DNA of 21,583 bases from Welwitschia mirabilis (GCA_051453625.1 JBOZIK010000001.1:255235922-255257504); one strand, 5' to 3'. Positions 1 to 10,589 are shown, numbered from the stretch's first letter. A program made the numbers and translations. The notes: a model not told the origin generated them from the letters alone.

Positions 1-1241
1 CTTTTTCTTTTTAATATTACAACAAGAAAAGGGACTCTATAAAAATATATAAAGTCACACTATAAAGGAATAAATAACATCAAGAGATTTGGCTTCACTT
101 CCAACACATGGTGTGTCCAATCTCTAATAGTGAGAGCACACCCACTTAAAAATGGTCCCAACTCCTAACAAAGAACACCTAAACATTGTGATGTGAATCC
201 ATCTTTCCTTGGCATGCCGGCAGATTACCATGTGATATCTTGTATTTGTCTGATGGTCAGTGGTAAGTCATTTTGCACATTCACCAAATCACCACATGCA
301 TTCCTTTTGGGAATATTCACCTCCACTAAGTTGGTATAGTACATGAAGTTTACAACTTTAAGCTGTGTGCTTGTCACTTAACTTGATTGACGACTTAGTT
401 TTGCTGGATGCATCCGTTGCTATGATAATGTGTCTCAATAAGTGTAATACGAAGACACATTGGAGGGAAGGCTGTAGTGACCCTCCTAAGTCTGCTTCAC
501 ACACTCTTGAGAACATCTTTGTCTTTATTAATGATGCTATTTTTTGCAATGTAGAACCCCCTTTGGGGAGTTACAAGATTCAGCCAAATTGGCACATCAC
601 ATCTATGTGATACAACATATGGAAATAAATTTTTGTACCGAAGTCAAAGGCAGGATGCATTTTAAACTTCGTGAAGAAATGTTGGTCATTGGTGAAGCAC
701 TTTGTATAATCTAGGTACCTTATGATGCAGTCTTTGTAGGGTAAGAGTGTCTTAATATTGTTTGAGAATTAAGCATTCTCTTGAATGTTATTTTTGATAG
801 TGGATGGATACCTACATATCAATTCATAGTTCATAGTACTTCATGAAGAAATGTTGGTCATTAGAGGATATGGTGTACTTTGTATAATCTGGGCACCTTA
901 TGATGCAGTATTTGTAGGGTATGGGTGTCTTAAACTCTTACTATTATTTGAGAATTAAGTGCTTTTGAATGTTATGTTAGAGAGTGGATGGATTCCTACA
1001 TATCACTTTGTATTTTATAGTTACACCGTACTTTTTTGAGTTCCGTGTGCTATATTCTGAAATCTTGGTCAAGTAAACTTTTGAAAGGCCAGTATTATCA
1101 GTAAAACCTTTCTTTTCATTGTTCCCAACTCACATTTGTTTGCATCAACATCAGCTACTTATGCTTTGAAATAATGCAGTTATTATTCCCCTTATTAGTT
1201 AATTTATAACCTTCTCCACTAATTCTATAGCTATGTTGTAG
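1..1241. other. non-coding stretch upstream of the first AUG6 exon (probable intron)
   Basis: No exon or known protein is recognisable here. The end of the stretch (ttctatagctatgttgtag, AG at 1240-1241) works as a 3' splice site for the exon that follows, so at least the last part is probably intron. An open frame of 81 codons on the + strand at 365-610 and one of 63 codons on the minus strand at 358-549 overlap each other. Neither resembles a family I know, and both look like chance. A two-copy tandem duplication lies at 666-1010. Confidence 0.5.
666..1010. repeat. two-copy tandem duplication, unit about 172 bp
   Basis: The block starting with acttcgtgaagaaatgttgg at 666 recurs from 838 (acttcatgaagaaatgttgg). 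The shared order includes ctttgtataatct, ccttatgatgcagt, tttgtagggta, gagaattaag, and gtggatgga followed by cctacatatca. The copies differ by substitutions and a few indels, so the duplication is not recent. No coding sequence is evident. Confidence 0.85.
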
Positions 1242-1367
1242 GCCAGATCAAATGAAGGAGGCGGTGCACACCTTTTCAAGAAAGATCCTGAGCTAGGACG
1301 TAATGGACACATTGAAGCATTACAGACAACACTCGTGGAACATACAAATCACCTCACAAACATAAGG
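1242..1367 (+). CDS. AUG6: augmin subunit 6 (HAUS6-like), internal exon
   Basis: This 126-base exon is flanked by AG (1240-1241) and GT (1368-1369) and reads 42 codons in phase 0 with no stop. The peptide starts ARSNEGGGAHLF and ends in a helical, coiled-coil-like stretch containing GHIEALQTTLVEHTNHL. From memory of the family, this matches the middle of plant AUG6, where a variable glycine-rich segment precedes a conserved 'HxExL..TL.EH..HL' helix. Augmin binds existing microtubules and recruits gamma-tubulin for branching nucleation in spindles and phragmoplasts. The reading frame continues exactly into the exon at 1954, which supports both exons. Upstream exons are not in the window. An expressed gene is likely, but a detached gene fragment cannot be excluded. 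Confidence 0.72.
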
Positions 1368-1953
1368 GTAATGAATGCAGCATGTTCAATTGATTTTTAA
1401 AAGACAGTTCTAAGGAGTTGATATTTTCTTCTATATAATGCTTGTAAAGTAATGTGAAACACAGTTCTTTGTTTGGAAATTTGTAAATATTAATTTTTTC
1501 AGAAGTAAAAAGACATTTTGTAACTCTGTTCTTTACTAAAATCTGATCTTTTTATTTATTAAAGTCATCTTTAGGTTGCTTTTATTGCATACCAAACACA
1601 AAGTCAAAAAGGGAAACATGTATTGCTACAGATGTCTATGAAATATATTACTTGGAGCCTAGCTGATATGAGTGATGTGATGTTTTCAGTGATGTGATGT
1701 TTTCTGAATGATTTTTCTTTGATGAAAGAAATGATGGCATGCATTCTTCATTTTGTATAGGCTTAATAACTCTTCTAGCAGCCTAAAGATTTCATTTGTA
1801 TAGTCATATCTTCAGAATTTATCATACATGAGAACAAAACATACTATTCTGATATGATTGCCCATGTCTGGAGTTGTGTCATATGGTAATTGTTGGATAT
1901 GATATGTTTGATTCTTCTGATTCTTCTTCTTCTTATTATGATTATTATCACAG
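1368..1953 (+). other. AUG6: intron between the two AUG6 exons
   Basis: This 586-base intron begins GTAATG and ends in a pyrimidine-rich tract (gattcttcttcttcttattatg) followed by cacag. It is phase 0 on both sides. It contains a perfect 17-base tandem duplication at 1671-1704 and nothing else recognisable. Confidence 0.72.
1671..1704. repeat. perfect 17-bp tandem duplication
   Basis: The sequence agtgatgtgatgttttc occurs twice head to tail (1671-1687 and 1688-1704) with no mismatch, so it looks recent compared with the other duplications here. Confidence 0.95.
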
Positions 1954-2109
1954 ACACTTGTAAACCAACTAAAGGACGCCATGCCTGGAATGGAGTCTAC
2001 AATATCTATATTGCGTGAACAAGTTGACAAGACACCTCTTTCTCTTAATATGCAAATGGAACAAAAGAGAGTTCCACAATCTCCAGCAAAAAGTCAGAAG
2101 TTGGAGAAG
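1954..2109 (+). CDS. AUG6: augmin subunit 6 (HAUS6-like), next internal exon
   Basis: This 156-base exon (52 codons, phase 0 at both ends, no stop) lies between cacag (AG at 1952-1953) and GTATGA (2110 onward). It starts TLVNQLKDAMPGMESTISIL and continues into a basic, Ser/Pro/Gln-rich tail (VPQSPAKSQKLEK). The first half continues the coiled coil of the previous exon. It corresponds to the AUG6 stretch that in angiosperms reads like 'vLINQLKEvsPaIqkSI', a correspondence recalled from memory and not searched. The tail fits the start of the poorly conserved C-terminal half of AUG6. The following exon, expected to continue the Ser/Pro-rich region, was not found in the rest of the window. The intact frame and good splice sites argue for a functional exon. 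Confidence 0.72.
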
Positions 2110-4472
2110 GTATGAGTGGAAATGATCTTTGCAGTTTTAGCACAACAAATTTTGTTTTATTTAATCAGCTAGAATTCTTAGCATAAATAATTGTTTGCCT
2201 TGTTTTAAAGTAACTTCTGTTAATTAATGAGCTGTGACCTAAAGTTTTACAATGTTCCCTAAGTCAGCAACCTTCAAACCATTAATTGTCACATGAGCAC
2301 TTATCACAAACAATGGAAGAGGGGTGTCACCATCAATCTAGAGGTTATGTAAAGGAAAGAAATGGGCTTTCTGTTATCTGTTGTCTAGACAACAAAAGGA
2401 TATTAGCATCATAGCAGCATGTAAGAAACAATATGTGCAAGTGGGGTCCCATGGGCTTTTTGGTCATGATGAATTTTGAATGAATGCTAGAATGTAACAA
2501 AGACAGGATGAGTGTAGGTGGCATGTGAAATTAAAGCCGTGCTTGAATATGACACTTGGTGCCTACATGGTAAACTTTATGTAAAAGCAGTATATGGTCT
2601 AAGAATACAAAAGCTGATTGCCAAGATATGATGCTGGGTAAGTAAAAGCAATACATGGTCTCAGAATATAAAAACTAATTGCCAAGACATGATATTTATC
2701 TGTTGAGTAATATAATGAGGAATCAAGCATCTGCAGGATACTTAGTTGTTGGCTGATATTTATGGTTGGTTCTAGAGAATGACTACAAGTTCAGTGTAAC
2801 ATTATAGCAGAATTCAGGGTGAAAATAGGGCTGAGACTGCTGCATTGAAGTAGTGCATGAATAGAATGTATAATGAGTTAGTTAAAAAATGGAGTTTGGG
2901 CCATGCGCTTTGAAAGTCTCTGAGCATGGATTCCCTTAGTGACCATCTTTTAGAGCATTCATTTGTCAATGACCTTTCGCTGCAATGAAAATCCTATGAA
3001 AAGTGATTTCATGGAAAGCATGAAACAGAGGACACACAACAGAGATTCAACATGATTTAACCTCTTTCTAGGCTATGTTCTTGGGAAACATTGTAGATCT
3101 CTCATATTAATAGCTTCAGGACAAACAATCAAGGCAGAAACATGTGGGTTCGGAGCTTATGACACATACAATCTTCATAATAATCCTCCACTGAATGAAT
3201 GCCATGCAAAAACCCTAAGCATTGGGACCTAAATGTTACTCTTTGTAACACTTGATTGATCCCACTGAGTGAAATATCCTTTAAGAAGACTTAATAGTTC
3301 TAACCAGCATTTACAACCACATGGAGTAAAACTCAAAATCATTGGGTAAAGTTAATTGGCTTCACTACATAATGTAAAGGTTATTCCTAGATTGTGAGCA
3401 AAATCCAGGCAAATGACCTACTTGGGTCTGTTGATTTTAGATAGCTTCTTGTTCAAAGGTTCGATGTGCCTTCTGGGAATGCTTAACCTAAGCTGTTTGC
3501 CTACGTGATACACACAAAGATGATGAAACAAGATACATTGCAAGAGTACAAAGTTATAAACAAATGATTGCAAAAAAATAATATTTTATGACAATGAATA
3601 CAGTTAATTACTAACAGAAATGTTAATAAATCATATCATGAATTCAAGAATAAAATAGCACCACAAGAAGACGATTCAACAATTAGGAAGGAGGCAATTT
3701 CAAAGGTTGGAATTCAAATGGAAGGACACATCTTCTAGATGTGAGTTTCAGCTATTCAGAAAACAATGTTTTGGGTTCAGAGGGTGGTACGTGTACCTAC
3801 AAGGATCAAGACTAATGGATGATTATAGTAGATACTTACAGCTACACATGATGTACAATCTAAACAAAATATGGAAGGTGGCTAGACTTGATTATCTTGG
3901 TTATCTTTTCTTGACTTAATTTATCATAAATGTGTTGCCTCTATTTTGCATTTTCAAGGTTGTCCTTGATTGTGTCAGTTATTAGCATTTGATCCAATCA
4001 ATGGTAGATATGAGGGATTCTTAACTAAAGGATTTTCTTTCATAGAGACCATGGTGATCTTTTGCCACTAGTAGATAATATCCAGGAGGGACTTTAGTGA
4101 GCTACTTAAATATATGAGTATCACAATTTATAGAACAAGTGATGAGGATGCAATGCAAGATTAAACATGAAATACCTGTTTAAAGTTTTCGGCATTTTAA
4201 TAACATAAAAAAGAGCCCACAAGAAAATGTTATGAAACATATTTACATAAAAGAGACTATAATTCTTGGTTAATTCTGTCAACACCTATGACAAATCTAT
4301 GAAATGGAGACTTGTCGGATTGTGGATTAGGAATTGATCTACTGATGAGTAGTGACTGATTTGAAAGGGAAGAATGGTGATGTTTGACTAAATAAATTCA
4401 TCAAAGAGTGGTAGTTGGACACCTGGGAAGAAAATCCAAAATAGTACAATTACAATAGTAAATATTAGTTAA
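2110..4472. other. non-coding stretch after the second AUG6 exon (probable intron start)
   Basis: It begins with the splice donor GTATGAG. No further AUG6 exon, RNA gene or clear transposon protein was found by reading either strand. A 70-codon open frame at 3707-3919 contains MDDYSRY, which resembles the 'DDYSR' of copia integrase, but its surroundings do not fit that domain. A 61-base tandem duplication lies at 2581-2695. Confidence 0.5.
2581..2695. repeat. two-copy tandem duplication, unit 61 bp
   Basis: gtaaaagcagtatatggtct at 2581 recurs as gtaaaagcaatacatggtct at 2642, followed in both by agaatac/taaaa and attgccaaga. The differences between copies are mostly transitions. Confidence 0.9.
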
Positions 4473-4730
4473 TTGTGCCTAGCACATAGCATAGTTGGTT
4501 CAACCCATGTTTATGCTTGTGTTCGAATTTTATGATATGCGTGTTAGCCTATGGTTTATATTTGTGTAGTGAAGGTGCATGCATAGGCTTCAACGTTTTG
4601 GGTATCAATCATAGGCAGGACTTAGACATTTAGTGGCTGCCTCTAGGCCGGGGGACCGCTTATGTGTTTTCACCTAGTCCAGTAGGTGAATGACCTTGGC
4701 AAGTGTAGTACATATATAGACAGACACTTT
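4473..4730 (+). mobile_element. probable tRNA-derived SINE
   Basis: Positions 4487-4498 (tagcatagttgg) match the RNA polymerase III A box TRGCNNAGYNGG at every defined base. About 33 bases further on, 4520-4530 (tgttcgaattt) resembles the B box GGTTCGANNCC, with its last two C's read as T. That spacing is what a tRNA head has. The following ~200 bases are the presumed SINE body, including a GC-richer segment (ctaggccgggggaccgctta) and cacctagtccagtaggtgaa. The 3' end and target-site duplications are not clear, so the right border is an estimate. It is not a functional tRNA gene, because no cloverleaf with an acceptor stem is visible. Confidence 0.55.
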
Positions 4731-5209
4731 AGTGAACTCGTGGACTTGGTGTTTGGCAAGTTCAGAAGGATAAAACATATCTCCATGCATAACAACAAAA
4801 TCTTTTAAGTTAGAAAGATGTGATAAAAATCAACAAAATGAAAAGTACCTAAAACAAGCTAAATATAGAAATTCTAGAAATTAAAAAATTAAAGGGATAA
4901 ATACTAAGAAACACTTAGAGACTATTCTTTCATTGCTAGAAAGAAAATTGGAAATTAAAAATTCAAGCTAGTAGAATTCAACTCATGCTAGAAGATTCCA
5001 CCAAGATTTCCATGAAGAATGCAAATTCCTTACCCTTTTAAGATTTCATCCAATCCAGTGGTGGCAAGTCAACCTCAATACCATCATTTTCTTTGGCATT
5101 ATTGATACCCATCTCAAAGAAAACTTCTTATCAGATCAACATTTATGAAGCATGAAGTAGGCTAAGTATGATCTTGAAGATCTTACCTCCGGTATCCTTA
5201 CTGAATTAA
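4731..5209. other. non-coding, AT-rich spacer
   Basis: No coding or structural feature was recognised. The last part, from about 5200, may already be the very degraded region before the Tat-type reverse transcriptase. Confidence 0.4.
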
Positions 5210-6560
5210 GCCTAGGAGCACCCAACCCATCTAAAATCCTAAAATATGTAACACCTTAGAGTTAGTGATCTTTGATGAACTAGTGCATGTTCTTACCATT
5301 TACTTCAATCCTTTTGCATGGTCATACTCTGACATGCTTGGCCTTAGCGTTATAATTGTTTAGCGTAACATCGCCTTTGACCTCAAAATTAAGGCTATTA
5401 AGTAGAAAGGACAAAAAATGTATCCGAGGGTTGGCCTTGCAATGAAGCAAGAATTGGATAAGCTTCTTAGCGCTTGATTTATCCAGCAAGTCAACGGCTT
5501 AAAGTGGGTTAACAACATGGTCATCATGGCCAAGAAAAATGGAGGAGCTTGTATAGACATTGACTTCCACAGCCTTAATCATGTAGCACTAAAGGATGAT
5601 TTTCTCTTGCCAAACATTGACCAACTCATTGATTTCATAGTAGGACACAAATTCATGTCTTTCATGGATCGTTTCTCTGTTTAAAATCAAAATCACATCA
5701 ACCCAGAAGATCATCCAAGGACTATGTTCATGACTCCATGGGGCATATTTTCTATACCCTAATGCTGTTCCTTTGGACTTAGGAACAACTTAAGGACATG
5801 GGGGTTACATATCAATGTGCTATGAATTACATCTTTACTGATCTCATTGGAGTCTCTGCGGTCGATTATGTTGTTGACATCATTGTGAGATCCATGCTGG
5901 GAATAGATTATCCTAAGCATGTCAAAACCATTTTACAACACTATTTGTAGCATGATCTTTGTCTTACTCACAACACTATTTGTAGCATGATCTTTGTCTT
6001 ATAGATTTCAAGGCTGACCTTACTCCATCTATTGCTTTATGTTAAATCTCATAGCTTGTTGCAAACTAGTTTTACATCTACTTCACAAAAGCACTTAGTT
6101 CAACTAGGATTCATATTGGCAAAGGGTACGTAATGATATCAAAGAATGTCTTGCACACCACCCATAGTCGTCTTATAGAAGATAGCAAACCATCGTGTAT
6201 CTATCTGGCCAATATTTATAGTTCCCAAGGGTTACTTCTCTATAAATGTGATAATAACAATGTGGTTCTACCAATATAATACATTAGTCACACCCTAGTA
6301 GACTATGAGATGAGATATGTTGAAGTAGAAAAATGCTATCTTCACCTTGTATATGCTGTGAAGAAATGTAGACACCATCTTCTTCATCAGAAGATTTTCA
6401 TAATATGGAAGGACATCCCAAGCTAGCTCACCTTTAATGAATATGACGAGTTAAGATTAGCTCGATGGCATACAAACATAGTAGAATTTGATTTACATAT
6501 TCAAGTACAATAGTCTATGAAGGGGTAATCAATTGCTGATTAGTTCGTAGAAATGCCACT
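5210..6560 (+). pseudogene. Tat-type gypsy reverse transcriptase and RNase H, degenerate
   Basis: The upstream connection motif FAWSYSDMLGL lies near 5312. The RT fingers and palm follow: AKKNGGACIDIDFHSLN (first catalytic Asp kept), LKDDFLLPNIDQLID, KFMSFMDRFSV, then TPWGIF. A frameshift near 5795-5805 moves the frame before TYQCAMNYIFTDLIG. The catalytic Y-x-D-D motif reads YVVD at 5867-5878, so the first of the two metal-binding aspartates is Val. A 35-base tandem duplication at 5935 adds another shift. RNase H remains appear near 6300-6560 (LVDYEMRYVEVEK, then VKKCRHHLLHQKIFIIWK, then a broken IADxFVEMPLS). At least six in-frame stops are visible. The enzyme would have copied element RNA into DNA. 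It cannot be functional as it stands. Confidence 0.82.
5935..6001. repeat. 35-bp tandem duplication inside the Tat RT region
   Basis: acaacactatttgtagcatg with the following atctttgtctta starts at 5935 and again at 5970. The copies are nearly identical. A unit of 35 is not a multiple of three and so breaks the frame. Confidence 0.95.
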
Positions 6561-6639
6561 ATCCAATACACATCCCATCCATATGTTCTTAACTATTGGA
6601 TTCCTTTTCCTGTTCTCCTACATCCAATAATTCACCAGA

Positions 6640-7001
6640 ATTCCTTTTTGTGATACATGTTGATGATGTCAAATCCAATCATAGTGCTACAACAGCAACT
6701 GTCATCACCACTGATTTTCCTAGCATCACCCATAATGTTGTCGAATTTGAAGGCTTTGTTTAACGTGTCCAAAGAGCTCATAGAAACCAAGTACCATCTG
6801 TTTTGATTAAACGTGATTTCCAATTGCTTATCGATCACTTCGGTGCATCTTATTAATGCTAAATCGAGCACCTTGTTCCTTACCTTTACTGAGCCAAATA
6901 CATACTTTCACCAAGCCAAATACCTCCTTATTGAAGTTGACAAACACGAGATAATCCATATCCCCTGTGCTGACAATTACATCGCTTATCACACACTGTG
7001 A
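6640..7001 (+). pseudogene. second (Tat-type) RNase H-like domain, degenerate
   Basis: Around 6700-6785 the + strand reads ITHNVVEFEGFV, a stop, then RVQRAHR, which fits the 'TNNxAEYEAL..GL..A' helix of the extra RNase H in Tat/Ogre elements. Its glutamate (FEGF for YEAL) is kept. In another frame, 6895-7001 reads FHQAKYLLIEVDKHEIIHIP followed by CADNYIAYHTL, fitting the domain's end ('F..FEI.HIPR..N..ADALA'). The usual final Ala-Asp-Ala-Leu is changed to AYHTL, so the last catalytic Asp is lost. The Asp of the first strand was not found. The position straight after the first RNase H agrees with the lineage. Confidence 0.65.
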
Positions 7002-7079
7002 TACCAAGACACTTTTATTTGGCTTTCAACTAACAACTTCCAACTACATTTCACTTAATCGTGTCACAATGGTTTACAT

Positions 7080-8097
7080 TGTTGTATTCTCTGCTATAAG
7101 CTTTGTGGACACTCTACAAACAAGAATTTGACAACTATTTTTCTATTATAACTTTTGGATGCTTTTGATAATATGTGACGTATGCTCTAGGAATTAAAGG
7201 TTCTCGACTCCTATGGGATTTATTAGAGGTTATGATATGCAAGGTTTAGGTTTTATGAGTAATCCTATTAGTCGCATCTTATATTATGATAGTGATATCA
7301 TGATATGTTTTGTTTGTAATTGATCTCGTGTGAGATGAATGCTTTGTAGAGAGATCTCATATTGTCCATGAGATATTGTTTTGTTAGGTATTTTACATGA
7401 CAAAGTTTTATGATGCTTGCATATATCTAGTAATTTTCATCATATCATCTTCACATACCATGTCAAGTAACTTTATGTGGTCCTTTCTTATTTATATCTT
7501 ATAAATACCTTTTGACAACTTATCATAGGATCATTGTAGCAAGACTTAGACACACCCTCTGACTCGGCTAGGGGAAAAAGCTCATTACTTGGCTTGACTT
7601 AGGAGTTGCCTTGGCATAAGCTTGGTGTAGACTTGCAAGTTAAGGTGAGACTCATGAGTTTTGCACCCAAGGAGAGGGGGAAAATGCGAAAAAAGAATTA
7701 CGCTAGGCAAGGTTTTGTTTCATGAACTCGACAACGGTAAATGACTTACAACTTAGTGAGTACTTTTCTGACTCAGTGTGAGTCTTGTTATGGAGTGTAG
7801 GATGTTTTATGGTGTCTCATATTTTAGGTACCTCAATAAATGATGTTGTTACTGAGAATGATGTATTATTAATATTTATACATATGTATTTATTTATGCA
7901 TTTTATATTTTATATTTTGTACACATGTATGTGCCTGTGCACGTACGTGTGTTATCTCATATAACATACATATTTCATTTGCCTCTTACATTCATCATAT
8001 GTAAGTGTATAAGCATATAATTTATTCATATGTATGTGATATATATTTTAATATTTTAATAGTAATATTATTAATAAATATGAATTATATTTCAACA
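7080..8097. mobile_element. candidate solo LTR inserted in the Tat pol
   Basis: The block begins TGTTGTATTC at 7080 and ends TTCAACA at 8097, giving matching 5-base ends (TGTTG/CAACA), as in many LTRs. Alternatively it ends at the CA of 8093-8094, flanked by 4-base copies of acat at 7076-7079 and 8095-8098. Integrase homology resumes at 8101, right after the proposed right end, and the lineage normally has no such spacer there. A TATA-like sequence (cttataaatacc) lies near 7498-7509. The last 250 bases are strongly AT-rich. No 5-base target duplication is visible, so the borders are uncertain. A lineage-specific or internally rearranged spacer is the alternative. Confidence 0.38.
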
Positions 8098-8100
8098 TTA

Positions 8101-8960
8101 TTTTGGTGCCTTGATTAGAAGGAAGTAGCACAGGTTCTTTATGAAATGCATAATGGAGTGCATGTTGGTCATTTGAATGCTTACGTCATGGCCAAACATC
8201 TCCTATGCCAAGGATTCTTTTGGCCTACAATGGATGAAGATTGTGGATGACATGTCAAAGACTATCAACAATGTCAGTTCCATGGAAATCGCATCCATGG
8301 CCTCGCCTTATCCCTTTATTCCTCTAATACCTCTTGGTCCTTCCTAACTCCAAGGCCTTGATCTTATTAGAGCCATCTTGCCATCCTTATCCCAATGTTA
8401 CTAATGTGTCAAATCCTTCCCACTTCACCAAATGTGTCAAATACATCCTACTAGTCTCAAAGTCATTGTCAGTTTCATCCTTTCTCACATCCTTGCTCAT
8501 TTGGTACTCAAAAATTTCACTGATAATGGTTACAAGTTTGATCCAAGGAGGGAAAAGTAGTTTGCAAATGATGCAACATCCATCATTCCTTTTTAGAAAA
8601 CTATGTTTCTCTCAAGCAAATGGCCAAGCAGAAGCATCAAACAAGACCATTAATGCTCTCATGGAGAAGATGATTAGCTTCAATCCAAAATCATGGCATG
8701 AAAAACTACCCTCTGTCTTCTTGGCATGTTGCACTATGCAATGGGTCGTCATTGGGGAAACACCATTCTCCTTCACCTTTGGCACCAAAGTTGTCTTAAA
8801 CTCTACCTCCCCACCTGTGTTGTCACATTGCAATCACTAGTCCCATACAATCAACCTACCTTTGAAGCTTATCTTGATAACCTAAACCTCCTTAAAGGTT
8901 GTTGCCTATCACCACCTTCCATATTTCCCATTACTAGTCTAACATTTGCTTAAAGGTTGT
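8101..8960 (+). pseudogene. Tat-type gypsy integrase, degenerate
   Basis: It starts FWCLD, a stop, then KEVAQVLYEMHNGVHVGH, followed by LLCQGFFWPTMDEDCG. This is the HHCC zinc-finger region. Both His are kept, but the first Cys of the C-x2-C pair reads Tyr (VKDYQQCQ). The core follows in broken frames: GLDLIRAI (first Asp), FTDNGYKFD (second Asp), then SQANGQAEASNKTI (Glu) and SWHEKLPSVFLACC, ending in GETPFSFTFGTK. All three D-D-E residues can still be read, although they fall in different frames. The enzyme would have joined element cDNA to the host genome. The longest unbroken frame, 8334-8840, mixes the true frame (second half) with an out-of-frame first half. Confidence 0.82.
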
Positions 8961-9006
8961 TGCCTATCACCACCTTCCATATTTCTCATTACTAGTCTAA
9001 CATTTC
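8891..9006. repeat. 58-bp tandem duplication at the end of the Tat integrase
   Basis: cttaaaggttgttgcctatc starts at 8891 and at 8949. Each copy runs on through accaccttccatattt to actagtctaacattt with one base change (cccatt versus ctcatt). Confidence 0.95.
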
Positions 9007-9009
9007 CCA

Positions 9010-10589
9010 AAACTTTTAATGAATGCATCCAAGCTTGTGACCTTGATTTTGGAGTGATTGCCTTTCATCAAACTCTTTTCCCTCACACATCCAAATTTGC
9101 CTCAATTTGACTAGATCATATGGCATTTATTCCAAATATCTCATAGTCACATTCAAACTCAAAGCACTTGATCACACAAATCTCCTTGAACCTCTCAACA
9201 TCCAATTTCTCGAATGCTGCCCTTCTTCTAATTTTACCACTTTTATTTAATCGTTTTCTTCTTTAACTTGTTTCCAATTCTATATTTCAACTCTCCTCTA
9301 CAACAATACCCCACCAATGATTCCCTTTTGTCACTTATTCCTTTCTGTTTGATGCCAAAAACACTATTCACACTTAGGCTTAAATGCCTGGGGACCTCTA
9401 AAACCCTAATAGCCAAAACCTATTGCATTTTGCACCATGGCACTTCTTCAATAAATCCCAAAAATGCCCATGATACACTGTTAACACCCATTTTAAAAGC
9501 TAATGTCTTTGTAGTCGTTCATCCATATTCAATGTTATTCAGGCTATCCTTATGCTCTGTGAAACCAAGTTGAGAACATCATCCAAGCCTTTAAACTTGT
9601 CCTGTCTCTTCATCCACCAGTACGAAACCCCGTGAGCATTCACTCGGCAACTATTCTTGTATATTTCAGGCATGCATGTGCCCCCTTTTAATGCCACCCT
9701 CAAAAGGAGCCTTTTCATTTGCTACAAATTCTGCATTCACTGCATTTTTGAATATATCTATCCAAGCTTTGCAAGTCGTTAATATTTATTTTCTCTTGCA
9801 TTTTTTATATTTCATTTCTCTTTTCTGCTAGAAATGGCAAGACCCATAATCCCCTCTTGCTTTCGTTATGCAAGCAATCAAAACTATTATTAACATAAAA
9901 CATTGTCCTCATCCATACTAGCAAGCTTAGGTAGGGTTTATTTCATAGGGGTTAGAAATTCGATATCTTTACAGTGTCTACTAGGCCTTTCGAAACCAAA
10001 TCACCTCTATCTTCGGTTTATACATCAAGTTCTAAACTAGGAATTGTTTGTAGGAGTTCTTACTCCCTTATAATTCCATGATAGGATTGACATTATTTTT
10101 TAGGATTTCTTCGCCATAATCTTTCAAGTTATGGTTTGAGATGTGTTTGCTATAGTCCTTTCCTTTTATCAGTGTTTCTTCTTTGGAGGTTCCTTCCCTC
10201 AAGGGTCATCTAGATTGAGCTTCTCTTCCCCAGAATCTTCCTTTAAGTTTGAATCATCCAAGCCTTTTGAGTTCTCATCTATTTTTTGACACATGTTTGC
10301 TTTTACAATTTGCATGTTCTTTTCTTATGTTGCACAAAGAGGATGATGTTCAGTTGTGAGTTTCTCAAATCTGTTATTCATTGTTAACAGGATAGATACC
10401 TCTATCTTTCTTGGAATGAACATTGTTTGCCAATATTTTCTAGTGCTACATTGTCTTCCAGAGTTCCATTCTTTCTGTTTTGATTATTTCCTTCCTTCCT
10501 GTTGTTTACCTCAATTTTTGAGTCCAATTTTAGTTTTTTAGTTTTTTAAATTTTCCTAGCATCTTCATGTTTAATCCAAACACAGAAAT
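9010..10589. other. non-coding or unreadable stretch
   Basis: The + strand is rich in C and T and contains short open frames (for example 9268-9573) that match nothing I know. The segment could hold the post-integrase part and 3' LTR of the Tat element, but no polypurine tract or LTR end was recognised. The right part, 10300-10560, read on the minus strand is rich in Lys, Asn and Glu and may be the linker of the LINE ORF1 trace next to it. Confidence 0.4.

Larger units (their letters stand above)
5210..9010 (+). mobile_element. decayed Ty3/gypsy retrotransposon, Tat/Ogre-type pol remnant
   Basis: In order on the + strand are a reverse transcriptase, an RNase H, a second RNase H-like domain and an integrase. 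The second RNase H between the first one and integrase is the hallmark of the plant Tat/Ogre lineage. No gag, protease, primer binding site or paired LTRs were identified, so only the pol half is left. About 1.1 kb of unrelated DNA (7002-8100) separates the second RNase H from integrase and probably includes an inserted LTR. Every domain contains stops, frameshifts or short duplications. Confidence 0.8.

Noticed and set aside
3707-3919. 70-codon frame with MDDYSRY, like copia integrase
   Set aside because: The residues before and after do not fit integrase, and no other copia sequence is nearby.
4487-4530. A tRNA gene
   Set aside because: A and B boxes are present, but no acceptor or anticodon stem pairing is visible. 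A SINE head fits better.
9268-9573. 101-codon + strand frame
   Set aside because: Biased, low-complexity composition and no recognisable motif. Probably chance in C/T-rich sequence.
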